DNA of 50,029 bases from Bacteroidales bacterium (GCA_015060885.1 SUXO01000014.1:1-50029); one strand, 5' to 3'. Positions 16,099 to 26,601 are shown, counted from the stretch's first letter. Notes: generated from the sequence alone by a model not told the origin. Numbers and translations are program-made.

Positions 16099-19094
16099 AA
16101 CAACTGCTCACACTATTGTTGTTGCTTGCCGCAACAAACATAATACAGGCACAGACCATAACATCGACCGAGGACAACCGCTGGCTCATAAGCGAGGGAC
16201 GCAGGCTCTACACCGACGGGGAGTACGGCCCGGCCCTGAACATACTGAACAAGGTGGAGAAACGCAGCCTCACTGCCGGCGAGGCACAGGAGCTCGACCT
16301 CTTGCGCGCAAGAGCCACCTTTGGTGCCAACCACCTGGAAGGGCGCGCACTGCTGTTGCAGTACCTTGCCGACTACCCCGAAACGAGCTACCGCGATGTG
16401 ATTGCCGCGCTTGTTGCCGAGTCCTATTATTACAGTCACAGCTTTGCACTCGCCGAAGAGTGGTTCGCAAAGAGCGACTTTGAACGCCTTGAACCGCAGG
16501 AACGCGAAAGAGCCGGGCTGTACAAGGCACTCACCCTTTCGGAGTGCGGCCGCGAGGCGCAGGCACGCACAACCCTTGCCGAGCTTGCAGCGACAGGCAA
16601 GAAGCACGCCGACGACGCACAGTTCCACCTTGCAGTACTGCAATACCACGCCAATGAGCTGCAACAGGCCTATCAAGGATTCAAAAAGGTTGAATTCACC
16701 GACAGATATTACCTCGATACCCCCTACTACATTGCCGCAATATACCTCAAAGAGGGCAATTACGAACAGGCGGGACAGATGGCCGAGGCCTTCATTGCCG
16801 ACCACGGCAAGAAACCGCAGGGCATTGCAATGCGGCAGATTGCGGGTGCAGCACTCTTCGGGCAGGGGAAATATACCGAAGCCGTAACGCCGCTCGAAGA
16901 GTATATAGCCGCAACACCGGCCGAAAGCCGCCAGCGCATTGCCACATACCAGTTGGCACTATGCTATTTTGAAACCGGGCAGCCTGCAAAAGCAAAAGAG
17001 CTGTTCCTCGTTTGCAGCGATGGTGACGATGCCATTGCCCAGAACGCCCTTCTGCACCTGGGAATAATTGACTTGGGCGAGGGCAACAGCGATGCGGCAC
17101 GCCTCGCCTTTGAGCAGGCATCCAATATGACACACGATGACAAAGTGCGCGAAGAGGCTCTCTACAATTACGCCTTGTGCCTGCACAGCACACGCTACTC
17201 ACCCTTTGCCGAGAGCGTAAAGGTGTTCGAGCAATTCCTTAACGAATACCCCCAATCGAAACATTGCGACCGGGTGAACAAATACCTTGTAGAGGTATAT
17301 ATGAACACACGCAACTACGATGTTGCCCTGCAATCGATAAACAAGATTACCGCACCCTCTCCGCTCATTCTCGAAGCGAAGCAGAAGGTTCTCTACCGCT
17401 TGGGAGTACAGGAGTACATCGATGGGAATATGGACAAGGCGATAAGCCGTTTCGACCAATCGATAGCACTTTCAAAGTACAACAAAGCCACACACAGCGA
17501 TGCACTCTACTGGCGTGCCGAAGCCTATTACAACAAGAACCAGCTTGCAAAGGCAGCACAAGGGTACAGGAGCGTGATATCGTTGAACGATGCCAACAGC
17601 GACAAGGCCCTTTACGGCCTCGCCTACACACAGTTTCAGCAAGGGAAGTACAACGAAGCGATAAACTCGTTCACACGCTTCACACAGCTTGCACCGGGCG
17701 AGAAGGAGTTGTGCGCCGATGCTTACAACCGCATTGCCGACTGCCACTTCTACAACCGCAACTACAAGAAGGCCGACGAATTCTACGGCAAGGCCGCCTC
17801 AACCGAAGGCGGTGCGAACAGCGACTATGCCCTCTACCGCAGCGCATTGTCGCAGGGATTGAGAAAGGAGTACAACGAAAAAACAGCAACACTTGAACAA
17901 CTCATAAAAGATTATCCCGCAAGCGATTACACCCGCGACGCTTATTACGAGCTTGGCCGTGCCTACATTGAAACCGGCAACAACGGCAAGGCTGTAAAGG
18001 CTTTCGACGCGCTTGCACAGAAGTACCCGCAGAGCGACATTGCACGCCGCGCCATAGCCGAGAAAGCTATGATATACAACAGCGACGGCAACTACGCCAA
18101 AGCCATTGAGACCTACAAGAGCATAATTACCCTGTACCCGCAGAGCGAGGAGGCACAGATAGCAGCACAGGACCTCAAAAACCTCTATGTTGAGCAGGGC
18201 GAGGTTGAAGAGTTTGCAAAATTTGCAGCCGCCACAAAAGGGATGCAGCCTGTGGAGAGCAACGAGATTGACACACTCACCTTCATTGCAGCCGAAAAGA
18301 TATACGGCAAAGGCGACCGCAAGGTTGCAAAAGAGAAGTTTGCCGACTACTTGAAGAAGTTCCCCGAAGGCAGTTTCGCCCTCGACAGCCACTATTACCT
18401 GGGACTTATAAACTACAACAGCGGCGACCGCAAGGAGGCCCTTGCCCACCTTGAAGCGGTGAGCGGTTACCCCGACAACAAATACAGCGAAGAGGCTATG
18501 GCATACGCATCGGAGATACACTTCGACAATGGCGAATGGAGCAAGGCAGCGGAGCTGTATGAAAGGATAATTGCCAAGAGCAGCGACAAGGAGCGTGTAA
18601 ACGCCTGCCGCGCCAACCTCTTGCGTTGCACACACAACACAGGCGACAACAAGCGCACAAGCGAGGTCGCAGCCACCCTGCTCGCCGACGGCAGCCTGCA
18701 ACCCGAACAGAAACGCGAGACCGAATACTACCTTGCAAAAGCACAGCTTGCAACGGGGGAAAAGGAGGCTGCCGAAAAGACACTGCGCTCACTGGCAACC
18801 GACACACGCAGCATTTATGGTGCCGAAGGCAAATATCTGCTTGCACAGCTGCTGTTCGACAGCAACCGGTTCAATGAGTGCGAAAAGGAGATTTTCGACT
18901 ACATCGACACCAGCACCCCGCACTCCTACTGGCTCGCACGCAGTTTCGTACTCCTGGCCGACCTCTACATTGCACAGGAACGCACCTTGGAGGCGAAGCA
19001 GTACCTGTTGTCGTTGCAGAACAATTACGATGGCGACGATGACATTGAAACAATGATAAAGGAGCGACTTGGTAAAATTAAGAACGAAGAATAA
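16095..19094 (+). CDS. Exported 999-aa tetratricopeptide-repeat protein
   Basis: Signal peptide MKQLLTLLLLLAATNIIQA, then an almost continuous array of TPR helical pairs through ~970 residues (recurring patterns such as A-x-Y-x-x-G/A-x-x-Y and YPQSD/YPASDY at repeat ends, e.g. about residues 400, 610, 650 and 690). Such periplasmic TPR solenoids (YbgF/BamD-like or Bacteroidota gliding-type) scaffold envelope protein complexes. It begins at an ATGA overlap with the NUDIX gene and is followed 17 bp later by an outer-membrane barrel gene, so the two probably work together at the outer membrane. No enzymatic motif was seen. The ending KERLGKIKNEE is charged and soluble. Confidence 0.8.
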   Translation: MKQLLTLLLLLAATNIIQAQTITSTEDNRWLISEGRRLYTDGEYGPALNILNKVEKRSLTAGEAQELDLLRARATFGANHLEGRALLLQYLADYPETSYRDVIAALVAESYYYSHSFALAEEWFAKSDFERLEPQERERAGLYKALTLSECGREAQARTTLAELAATGKKHADDAQFHLAVLQYHANELQQAYQGFKKVEFTDRYYLDTPYYIAAIYLKEGNYEQAGQMAEAFIADHGKKPQGIAMRQIAGAALFGQGKYTEAVTPLEEYIAATPAESRQRIATYQLALCYFETGQPAKAKELFLVCSDGDDAIAQNALLHLGIIDLGEGNSDAARLAFEQASNMTHDDKVREEALYNYALCLHSTRYSPFAESVKVFEQFLNEYPQSKHCDRVNKYLVEVYMNTRNYDVALQSINKITAPSPLILEAKQKVLYRLGVQEYIDGNMDKAISRFDQSIALSKYNKATHSDALYWRAEAYYNKNQLAKAAQGYRSVISLNDANSDKALYGLAYTQFQQGKYNEAINSFTRFTQLAPGEKELCADAYNRIADCHFYNRNYKKADEFYGKAASTEGGANSDYALYRSALSQGLRKEYNEKTATLEQLIKDYPASDYTRDAYYELGRAYIETGNNGKAVKAFDALAQKYPQSDIARRAIAEKAMIYNSDGNYAKAIETYKSIITLYPQSEEAQIAAQDLKNLYVEQGEVEEFAKFAAATKGMQPVESNEIDTLTFIAAEKIYGKGDRKVAKEKFADYLKKFPEGSFALDSHYYLGLINYNSGDRKEALAHLEAVSGYPDNKYSEEAMAYASEIHFDNGEWSKAAELYERIIAKSSDKERVNACRANLLRCTHNTGDNKRTSEVAATLLADGSLQPEQKRETEYYLAKAQLATGEKEAAEKTLRSLATDTRSIYGAEGKYLLAQLLFDSNRFNECEKEIFDYIDTSTPHSYWLARSFVLLADLYIAQERTLEAKQYLLSLQNNYDGDDDIETMIKERLGKIKNEE

Positions 19095-19111
19095 GAAAGA
19101 TATTTATATAT

Positions 19112-20734
19112 ATGAAAAAGAGCATTTTACTTGCCGTTGCATTTATTGCCACGGGTGCGCTGTATGCACAAAAGGACTCGCTTAACGCGGTAATACAGGT
19201 GGAGAACGACTACAACCCCGTAGTTACGAAAGCGGTGAAAAAGGGATTCACTCCCACAACCGAGAAGAGCGACAACAACACTCCGCTTGAACTTGAATTT
19301 TCACAGGAAGCCACCCCTTTCAAAGGGTTTACGGGCGAGAGGAACATTAAAGAGCTGTTGCCCAAACAGAACGGCAACTACAACGGATATGCACGATTGG
19401 GATATGGCACAGGCAACAATGTCGATGCCAAAGTGTCGTACCAGCACGCAATGGGCGAAAAGGACAAGGTGAGCGCGGTTGCCTCGCTCGAAGGGTTCAA
19501 TAGCAACATCGACGGCCCCGACGGCAAATGGGATTCCCGTTTCTACTCGTCGTGGGTGGGAGTAGGACACACCCACAAGTTCAGCAACGCCGAATGGCAG
19601 AGCAACATCGAGTTCAGCAACAATGTGTTCAACTACAACACCACACAACCCGGCGACAAGCAGAACGTGCAGAAATTCCACATAGGCACAGGCCTCTCGT
19701 CGATGCTTGCCGGCCCGTTTGCCTATGAGGTGGGCGTGAGATATTCGCGCAACCACTACAAACACCTGCCCTTCCTGTGGAACGAGGCGGTACAGAAGAA
19801 AGGACGTTTCGGCGAGAACAATTTCGGTGCCGATGCCGTGCTTAAATATGAGCTTGACGGGGAGACCTGGCGCAACATCGCTCTTGGCATAAACCTCGAC
19901 TACTACTCCTATTACAAGAACATTGGTTACAGGAACTTCGCCGAACTGAACCTGAACCCTGCAACAAACCTCAAAACAGGCGACTGGAACATACGCCTGG
20001 GAGCACAGCTTAATATGATTACCAAAGGCGGTACATTCCTTGCCGTTGCACCCGACATAAGCGTGGAGGGCGCGATAAGCAAGACCGTATCGCTGTATGC
20101 CACCATAAAAGGAGGACGCAAGGCAAGCAGCCTGGAAACGTTGGAGATGCTGTCGCCCTACTGGGCTTGCAGCGAGCAGCTGAAACCCGCATACACCGTT
20201 GCCGACATAACAAGCGGTGTGCGCATTTCGCAAAAGGCTCTCTCGGTAAATATGTATCTTGGCTATGCCTACACGAAAGATGACCTGTTGACCTACGCAC
20301 AACCCTCATTATTGCAGGAGGGTATCGGCAGCTGCCTTGCCCAGGAGAACACCATCCACGTATACGCCGGTGCACGCGCAGGGTACGACCATAAAGGATG
20401 GTTGAAGGGCTCAATCGCTGCAAAATACAACTACTGGAAGTGCAACGAATACAGCCTCCTGGGCACAAAGCCTGAATTTGAATTGGAGATTAACGGCGAG
20501 GCTCGCCTGCTCGAAGATATTTATATGAATGTGACATATAGTTTTGCGACATACGCTCACGACAACCCCTCGCTCAACAAGAACGAACTTAACTTGCGCA
20601 CAAGCTACAAGTTTGCCGACCGCTTCGGTGCTTTTGTCGAGGGCAACAACCTCCTCAACCGCAATTATGTGAAATATGCCGGCTACTACGAACAGGGGAT
20701 AAATGTTCTTATGGGATTGAGTGCTTCGTTCTGA
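19112..20734 (+). CDS. Outer-membrane beta-barrel protein (TonB-receptor-like, plugless)
   Basis: A 540-aa protein with signal peptide MKKSILLAVAFIATGALYA. A ~60-residue N-terminal stretch is followed by alternating amphipathic strands typical of a 16–22-strand barrel (for example YNGYARLGYGTGNNVDAKVSY, NIALGINLDYYSYY). It ends in a TonB-dependent-receptor-style last strand, …GYYEQGINVLMGLSASF with terminal Phe. No plug domain or TonB box is visible, so a channel or anchor role is as likely as uptake. It is paired with the TPR protein 17 bp upstream, and a good terminator follows at 20754–20792. Confidence 0.75.
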   Translation: MKKSILLAVAFIATGALYAQKDSLNAVIQVENDYNPVVTKAVKKGFTPTTEKSDNNTPLELEFSQEATPFKGFTGERNIKELLPKQNGNYNGYARLGYGTGNNVDAKVSYQHAMGEKDKVSAVASLEGFNSNIDGPDGKWDSRFYSSWVGVGHTHKFSNAEWQSNIEFSNNVFNYNTTQPGDKQNVQKFHIGTGLSSMLAGPFAYEVGVRYSRNHYKHLPFLWNEAVQKKGRFGENNFGADAVLKYELDGETWRNIALGINLDYYSYYKNIGYRNFAELNLNPATNLKTGDWNIRLGAQLNMITKGGTFLAVAPDISVEGAISKTVSLYATIKGGRKASSLETLEMLSPYWACSEQLKPAYTVADITSGVRISQKALSVNMYLGYAYTKDDLLTYAQPSLLQEGIGSCLAQENTIHVYAGARAGYDHKGWLKGSIAAKYNYWKCNEYSLLGTKPEFELEINGEARLLEDIYMNVTYSFATYAHDNPSLNKNELNLRTSYKFADRFGAFVEGNNLLNRNYVKYAGYYEQGINVLMGLSASF

Positions 20735-20753
20735 TACTTTATAGCGGAAACTG

Positions 20754-20792
20754 AAAGAGGTGCACGGGTTCTACCACGTTGCACCTCTTTTT
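20754..20792 (+). terminator. Terminator of the NUDIX–TPR–barrel operon
   Basis: AAAGAGGTGCA (20754–20764) pairs with TGCACCTCTTT (20780–20790), followed by more Ts, 20 bp after the barrel stop. Confidence 0.85.
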
Positions 20793-20802
20793 ATGTATTC
20801 AG

Positions 20803-21624
20803 CGGGCACGCACCGTTTGTGCGCCCTGCTTTCGCGTATGGCTTTCTATGGTTCAGTAGAAATTTAGTGTGGACAAATTGATTCTTTAATAAGTTGTGCT
20901 CCCTCACGCTGCCCTTTGTATAACGAATTATCTCCTGCAATGGTAATTCTAAAAAGAAACCGGCACCGTAAGAGAGACAGTTTTAGTTTGCGGTAAATGA
21001 AATTTGTAGGGGCGCACCGGTGTGTGCGCCCTGCCATTGCGCGACGGTTTCTTTGGGCAGACACATCGGTCTGCCCCTACGGAAAACAAAAAATGCCTAT
21101 CACACCATGGCGGTTTCTTAAAATTATCATTAGCAGAAGTAACCTCATACAAATTGCAGCACCGTTAAAAATAGAGTGAGAAACCGAGCAAGTTTAAGGG
21201 CCATTATGCGAGGACTGTCTGAGCGCAGTGCGGGTATAACTTATCTTATATAGCCGCACGCAGCGAGTTACGCAGCATCCCTTAAACGGCTCGAAGTGGC
21301 GAGCGGCAAGCGAACAACGAACGAGTTACATTGCTTTTTAAGAAGCAATTCACGAGCCGAGGCGTGAGCGACTATTTTTTCTCGTGTGCTGCGCCTTTTG
21401 CTTCTTTTCGTCGCACGAAAAGAATATGAAAAAAACAAGTCAATTGAGAGAAAGACTCACGGGCCACCGAGAACTTTAAAGCAAGGATAAAATGACAGGG
21501 GTGCATCGATGTGTGCGCCTAAAAACACCGGCAATGAAAAACCGGGCAGACACATCGGTCTGCCCCTACGGGAAATACAATTTTATACGAACCTTTGTAG
21601 GCACGCACCGTTTATGTGCCCTGC
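20803..21624. repeat. Repeat-rich intergenic region: three stray copies of the 102-bp-family element
   Basis: Degraded single copies of the paired-hairpin element lie at 20803–20851, 21006–21080 (nearly complete, GTAG…CTAC ends kept) and 21496–21624 (complete second hairpin, followed by the usual 27-nt linker and the start of another unit). The dispersed ~215-bp repeat sits between them (21262–21480). Nothing else gene-like is visible between the barrel gene and topA. Confidence 0.75.
21262..21480 (+). repeat. Dispersed ~215-bp structured repeat, copy 2
   Basis: Diverged copy of 35–250. The second hairpin is kept as TTCTTTTCGT…ACGAAAAGAA, whereas copy 1 has TACTTTTTG…CAAAAAGTA; several base pairs have changed on both sides, which argues for conserved structure. 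It ends in the same TCACGGGCCACCGAG. It lies ~310 bp upstream of topA. Confidence 0.6.
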
Positions 21625-21730
21625 ATAACAAAGCACAATTCCACAAAAGGAAGAAAAAATTACACCTATATAAAATAATATATTATTTTAAGGTGGAGAG
21701 GGGGCGAAGCGTTATTAAAATTTCACTTTT

Positions 21731-21766
21731 TTTGGTTCGTAAATACGGGAAACTTTAATACTTTTG
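21731..21766 (+). promoter_or_regulatory. Probable topA promoter
   Basis: TACTTTTG (21759–21766) matches the -7 TAnnTTTG box, 26 bp before the ATG. TTTG at 21731–21734 lies 24 bp upstream, slightly beyond the usual 19–21-bp spacing. Confidence 0.5.
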
Positions 21767-21792
21767 CCGCAAATTTTAGAAAGCAAAGCTGT

Positions 21793-24126
21793 ATGCAGAA
21801 GAATTTAGTAATAGTTGAGTCGCCCGCAAAAGCAAAGACCATTGAAAAGTTCCTGGGTAAAGATTACAAGGTAATGTCGAGCTATGGGCACATTTGCGAT
21901 TTAAAGAAAAAGGAGTTCAGTATAAACACCAATACATTTGAACCCGAATATGAGATTCCCGAAGAGAAAGCCAAGCTTGTGCAGTCACTCAGAAGCGAAG
22001 CAAAGAAAGCCGATACCGTGTGGCTGGCTTCCGATGAGGACCGCGAAGGAGAGGCCATAAGCTGGCACCTGTATACAGAACTGGGGTTACAACCCGAAAA
22101 GACCAAGCGCATAGTATTCCACGAGATTACAAAGAACGCTATCCTAAACGCTATTGAAAACCCACGAGCAATAGATACCAACCTGGTCTATGCACAGCAG
22201 GCACGCCGTGTGCTCGACCGCATCGTTGGTTTCAAGCTGTCGCCCGTACTGTGGCGCAAGGTAAAACCGGCATTGTCGGCAGGACGCGTGCAATCGGTAA
22301 CAGTGCGTTTGGTTGTGGAGCGCGAACGCGAAATAAACAGTTTCACCAGCGAACCGGCATTCCGTGTAACAGCGGTTTTTGAGCTGACGGGAGGCGAAGA
22401 GAAAAGAGTGCTCAACACCGAACTGTCGAAGAGATTCAAGACCAAAGAGGAGGCCGAAGCGTTCCTGGAATCGTGCAAGGATGCCACATTCGTTGTTGAC
22501 GACATAAACACCAAGCCTTTGAAGAAGAGCCCCGCAGCACCCTTCACAACATCGACACTGCAACAGGAGGCTGCCCGCAAGCTTGGCTTCACCGTGTCGC
22601 AGACCATGATGGTGGCACAACGCCTGTATGAAAGCGGATATATCACATATATGCGTACCGACTCGGTGAACCTCTCATCGCTGTGCATAGGGTCGTGCAA
22701 AGGTGTCATTACCGACACTTATGGTGCCGAATACTTGAAGAGCCGCAACTACTCGACAAGTTCCAAAGGGGCACAAGAGGCTCACGAGGCCATACGCCCC
22801 ACATATATGAGCAACAGCACAATAGAGGGCACAATGCCCGAAAAGAGATTGTACGAGCTTATATGGAAACGCACCATCGCATCGCAGATGGCCGATGCTC
22901 TTGTTGAAAAGACCATTGTGGAGATTGCCACCGACAAGCACGAAGAGCGTTTCATAGCAACCGGCGAAGTTACCGTGTTCGACGGTTTCCTGCACGTTTA
23001 CCGCGAATCGAGCGACGAGGAGAACGGCAACGACACTGCCGCAATACCCGCAGTGCGCAAGGGTGAGCAACTGAAAGCCGTTGAAATTGTGGCCACAGAG
23101 CGTTTCACACAGCACCCGCCGCGATATACCGAGGCAAGCCTCGTGCGCAAGCTCGAAGAGCTGGGCATCGGCCGCCCGTCGACATACGCGCCCACCATCA
23201 GCACCATTCAGCAGCGCGGATACGTGGAGAAGGGCAACAAGGCCGGCACAAGCCGCAAATACAGCATTCTCACATTGAAGAACAATAAAATAACCGCAAA
23301 AGAGGGCAAGGAGAGCGTTGGTGCCGAGAAAGGCAAGCTGTTACCTACCGATATTGGTATTGTGGTAAACGACTTCCTGCTCGACTTCTTCCCCGAAATC
23401 ATGGACTACAACTTCACAGCAACCGTGGAGAAGGATTTCGACGAGATTGCCGACGGCAAGAAGCCCTGGGTTAACCTTATAAAGGATTTCTATGCCGACT
23501 TTGAGCCGCAGATTGAGAAGATTGTGCAGACAAAGAACGAGCACAAGGTGGGCGAGCGCGTGCTTGGCAACGACCCTGCAAGCGGGAAGCCCGTTTCGGT
23601 GAAGATTGGCCGCTTCGGCCCCATTGTACAGATAGGCTCGGCAAGCGACGAGGAGAAACCACGCTTTGCACAGATGAAGCCCGGACAGACTCTCGAAACA
23701 ATCACACTCGAAGAGGCATTGGGCTTGTTCAGCCTGCCTCGCACGCTCGGTGAGTTCGAAGGCGAGAGCGTTACCGTAGGCGCAGGCCGCTTCGGCCCTT
23801 ACATAAAGTATGGCAATGCCTATGTGACACTGCCCAAGACTTTCGACCCGCTTACCGTGTCGCTCGAAGAGGCACAGACACTCATTGTGGAGAAACGCAA
23901 GGCCGAAGCCGAGCGCATAATAAAGACATTCGACAACGAACCCGCCTTGCAGGTTCTCAACGGCCGTTTCGGCCCCTACATCGCTTACGACGGCAGCAAC
24001 TACAAACTGCCCAAGAACGTGACACCGGCCGAGCTTTCGTTGGAGGAGTGCCTCGATATAGTTAAAAAACAACAGGAGGGCGGCAAAGCACCTGCAAAGG
24101 GCCGTCGATACACTAAAAAGAGATAA
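21793..24126 (+). CDS. topA: DNA topoisomerase I
   Basis: A 777-aa type IA topoisomerase relaxing negative supercoils. TOPRIM domain at the N-terminus (VIVESPAKAKTIEKFLG, residues 6–22; SDEDREGEAISWH carrying the DxDxxG acidic residues). The active-site tyrosine is about Y286 in GYITYMRTDSVN. SAGRVQSVTVRLV and GRPSTYAPTIST are also canonical. The C-terminus has three GRFGPYI/GRFGPIV repeat modules instead of Cys4 zinc ribbons, ending in a basic KGRRYTKKR tail, as usual in Bacteroidota. It starts the block topA–aroK–speA–argB, with aroK 1 bp after its stop. Confidence 0.96.
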   Translation: MQKNLVIVESPAKAKTIEKFLGKDYKVMSSYGHICDLKKKEFSINTNTFEPEYEIPEEKAKLVQSLRSEAKKADTVWLASDEDREGEAISWHLYTELGLQPEKTKRIVFHEITKNAILNAIENPRAIDTNLVYAQQARRVLDRIVGFKLSPVLWRKVKPALSAGRVQSVTVRLVVEREREINSFTSEPAFRVTAVFELTGGEEKRVLNTELSKRFKTKEEAEAFLESCKDATFVVDDINTKPLKKSPAAPFTTSTLQQEAARKLGFTVSQTMMVAQRLYESGYITYMRTDSVNLSSLCIGSCKGVITDTYGAEYLKSRNYSTSSKGAQEAHEAIRPTYMSNSTIEGTMPEKRLYELIWKRTIASQMADALVEKTIVEIATDKHEERFIATGEVTVFDGFLHVYRESSDEENGNDTAAIPAVRKGEQLKAVEIVATERFTQHPPRYTEASLVRKLEELGIGRPSTYAPTISTIQQRGYVEKGNKAGTSRKYSILTLKNNKITAKEGKESVGAEKGKLLPTDIGIVVNDFLLDFFPEIMDYNFTATVEKDFDEIADGKKPWVNLIKDFYADFEPQIEKIVQTKNEHKVGERVLGNDPASGKPVSVKIGRFGPIVQIGSASDEEKPRFAQMKPGQTLETITLEEALGLFSLPRTLGEFEGESVTVGAGRFGPYIKYGNAYVTLPKTFDPLTVSLEEAQTLIVEKRKAEAERIIKTFDNEPALQVLNGRFGPYIAYDGSNYKLPKNVTPAELSLEECLDIVKKQQEGGKAPAKGRRYTKKR

Positions 24127-24127
24127 G

Positions 24128-24658
24128 ATGACACGCATATTGCTCACCGGATATATGGGAGCCGGCAAGACTACGCTGGGACGTGCGCTCGCCGAGAGAT
24201 TGGGGATGACCTTTATCGACCTTGACCAATACATTGAACAGAGGTTCCGCAAAAGTATCTCACAGATTTTTGCCGAAAAGGGCGAGGAGGGGTTCCGCGA
24301 CATTGAGAGGCGTATGCTGCACGAGGTTGCCGAGTTCGAGGATGTGATAATCTCGACCGGCGGCGGAACGCCCTGTTTCTTCGACAACATCGACTTTATG
24401 AACAGCAAAGGCATCACCGTGTACCTTAAAGTGCCCGTGGAGAGGCTATTCATTCGTTTGAGCATTGCACGCAAGCAACGCCCGCTCATAAAGGACAAAA
24501 ACGACGAGGAACTGCGTGCCTTCATTGCCGAGCAGCTTGCCAAGCGTGAACCGCACTACTCCAAAGCACAATACTCCTTTGTTGCCGACAGGCTCGAAGA
24601 CAAAGAACAGATAAGAGAATCGGTGGAAGCCTTCTGCCGCACATTCAACCTTCCTTGA
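24128..24658 (+). CDS. aroK: Shikimate kinase
   Basis: A 176-aa P-loop kinase phosphorylating shikimate at the 3-OH in aromatic amino acid synthesis. Walker A GYMGAGKTT (residues 8–16), substrate-binding DLDQYIE (D32-type) and GFRDIERRML, and the glycine loop STGGGTPCF are all present. The LID segment (RKQRPLIKD) has the ATP-binding Arg. The length is typical. Its start is 1 bp after the topA stop, so it is probably translated by coupling with topA. The pairing with topoisomerase is a neighbourhood fact without obvious metabolic logic. Confidence 0.93.
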   Translation: MTRILLTGYMGAGKTTLGRALAERLGMTFIDLDQYIEQRFRKSISQIFAEKGEEGFRDIERRMLHEVAEFEDVIISTGGGTPCFFDNIDFMNSKGITVYLKVPVERLFIRLSIARKQRPLIKDKNDEELRAFIAEQLAKREPHYSKAQYSFVADRLEDKEQIRESVEAFCRTFNLP

Positions 24659-24695
24659 ACACAATATTTAGTAACCGTTTAATACCGCACACAAA

Positions 24696-26591
24696 ATGAG
24701 AAGATGGCGCATTGAGGACTCGGAGGAGCTATACAACATCAACGGTTGGGGAGCTTCGTATTTCAGTATCAATGAAGAGGGCAACGTTGCTGTTACGCCC
24801 AAGAAAGACGGTGTCCAAGTGGACCTGAAACAGTTAATGGACGAATTGCAGCTGCGCGATGTGGCAGCACCTGTCCTCGTACGTTTCCCCGATATTCTCG
24901 ACAACAGAATTGAGAAGATTGCCGGCTGCTTCAAGATTGCATCGGCCGAGTATGAATACAAGGGAAAGAACTTTATCGTCTACCCCATAAAAGTAAACCA
25001 GATGCGCCCCGTGGTCGAGGAGATTATGAGCCACGGCAAGAAGTACAATATAGGACTTGAAGCGGGTTCAAAACCCGAACTGCACGAGGTGATTGCAATG
25101 AACACCGACAGCGACTCGCTCATCATATGCAACGGATACAAGGACGACAGCTACATTGAGATGGCACTGCTGGCGCAGAAGATGGGCCGTAGCATATACC
25201 TTGTTGCCGAAAAGCTGAACGAGCTCAAACGCATTGCCAAGATTGGCAAAAGACTCGGTGTGCGCCCCAATATAGGCATAAGAATAAAACTTGCCTCGGA
25301 GGGCAGCGGCAAATGGGAAGAGAGCGGCGGCGATGCGAGCAAGTTCGGCCTCACATCGAGCGAACTGCTCGAAGCACTCGAAATTCTCGAAAAATATGAC
25401 ATAAAGGATTGCCTGCGCCTCATTCACTTCCACATAGGCAGCCAGGTAACCAAGATACGCCACATAAAGACCGCACTGCGCGAGGCTTCGCAGTTCTATG
25501 TGCAGCTGCACAAGATGGGCTTCAGGGTGGAGTTCACCGACATTGGCGGTGGCTTGGGCGTGGACTACGACGGTACACGCTCGTCGAGCAGCGAGAGCAG
25601 CGTGAACTACTCCATTCAGGAGTATGTGAACGATGCCGTATACGCAATGGTCGATGCGGCCGACAAGAACGGCATTCCCCACCCCAACATTATAACGGAG
25701 AGCGGCCGCTCGGTGTCGGCACACCACGCAGTGCTCATAATTGAGGTGCTGGAAACGGCAGCCCTGCCCCAGATGGACGAGAATTGGGAGGTTGGCCCCG
25801 GCGACCACGACCTTGTGAAGGAGCTCTACAAGATATGGGACGACCTTGACCAGCGCACCATGCTCGAAGCGTACCACGATGCACAGCAGATACGTGAAGA
25901 GGCATTGGAACTGTTCAGCCACGGTATTGTGGACCTGAAAACACGCGCACAGATTGAGAGTATGTTCTGGTCGGTGACACGCGAAATTCTTGCCATATCG
26001 AAGACAATGAAGCACGTTCCCGAAGACTTCCGCAAACTGCAAAAACTCATTGCCGACAAGTACTTCTGCAACTTCTCGCTCTTCCAGAGCCTGCCCGACA
26101 CCTGGGCCATAGACCAGTTCTTCCCCATTATGCCCATACACAGGCTCGACGAACGCCCCGACCGCACCTGTACCATCCAGGATATGACCTGCGACAGCGA
26201 TGGCAAGATTACCGACTTCATTAACTACAACGGGAAGGCCAACTCGCTGTGCGTGCACAAGGTAAAGAGCAACGAACCCTACTACATTGGCGTGTTCCTC
26301 GTGGGTGCATACCAGGAGATTCTGGGCGACCTGCACAACCTGTTCGGCGACACCAACGCCGTGCACATAAGTGTCGACAAGGATGGCTATAACATTGACA
26401 AGATTATTGACGGAGAGACCATTGCCGACGTACTCGACTACGTGCAGTTCGATGCAAAACGCCTCGTACGTACACTTGAAACGTGGGTGACGAAGTCGGT
26501 AAAACAGGGCCGCATCACTCTTGAAGAGGGCAAGGAGTTCCTCAACAACTACCGTTCGGGGCTCTATGGCTACACCTACCTTGAACCTTAA
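24696..26591 (+). CDS. speA: Biosynthetic arginine decarboxylase
   Basis: A 631-aa PLP enzyme converting arginine to agmatine for polyamine synthesis. The PLP lysine is K99 in YPIKVNQM. The alanine-racemase-like barrel shows GLEAGSKPEL, HFHIGSQ and FTDIGGGLGVDYDGTRS (phosphate-binding glycines). The beta domain carries TESGRS and later TCDSDGKI with GAYQEILGDLHNLFGDTN. The length equals the ~630–660 of SpeA. It sits 37 bp after aroK and 10 bp before argB. Having the agmatine branch next to N-acetylglutamate kinase joins arginine synthesis and consumption in one transcript. Confidence 0.95.
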   Translation: MRRWRIEDSEELYNINGWGASYFSINEEGNVAVTPKKDGVQVDLKQLMDELQLRDVAAPVLVRFPDILDNRIEKIAGCFKIASAEYEYKGKNFIVYPIKVNQMRPVVEEIMSHGKKYNIGLEAGSKPELHEVIAMNTDSDSLIICNGYKDDSYIEMALLAQKMGRSIYLVAEKLNELKRIAKIGKRLGVRPNIGIRIKLASEGSGKWEESGGDASKFGLTSSELLEALEILEKYDIKDCLRLIHFHIGSQVTKIRHIKTALREASQFYVQLHKMGFRVEFTDIGGGLGVDYDGTRSSSSESSVNYSIQEYVNDAVYAMVDAADKNGIPHPNIITESGRSVSAHHAVLIIEVLETAALPQMDENWEVGPGDHDLVKELYKIWDDLDQRTMLEAYHDAQQIREEALELFSHGIVDLKTRAQIESMFWSVTREILAISKTMKHVPEDFRKLQKLIADKYFCNFSLFQSLPDTWAIDQFFPIMPIHRLDERPDRTCTIQDMTCDSDGKITDFINYNGKANSLCVHKVKSNEPYYIGVFLVGAYQEILGDLHNLFGDTNAVHISVDKDGYNIDKIIDGETIADVLDYVQFDAKRLVRTLETWVTKSVKQGRITLEEGKEFLNNYRSGLYGYTYLEP

Positions 26592-26601
26592 TGAAGAAAA
26601 T

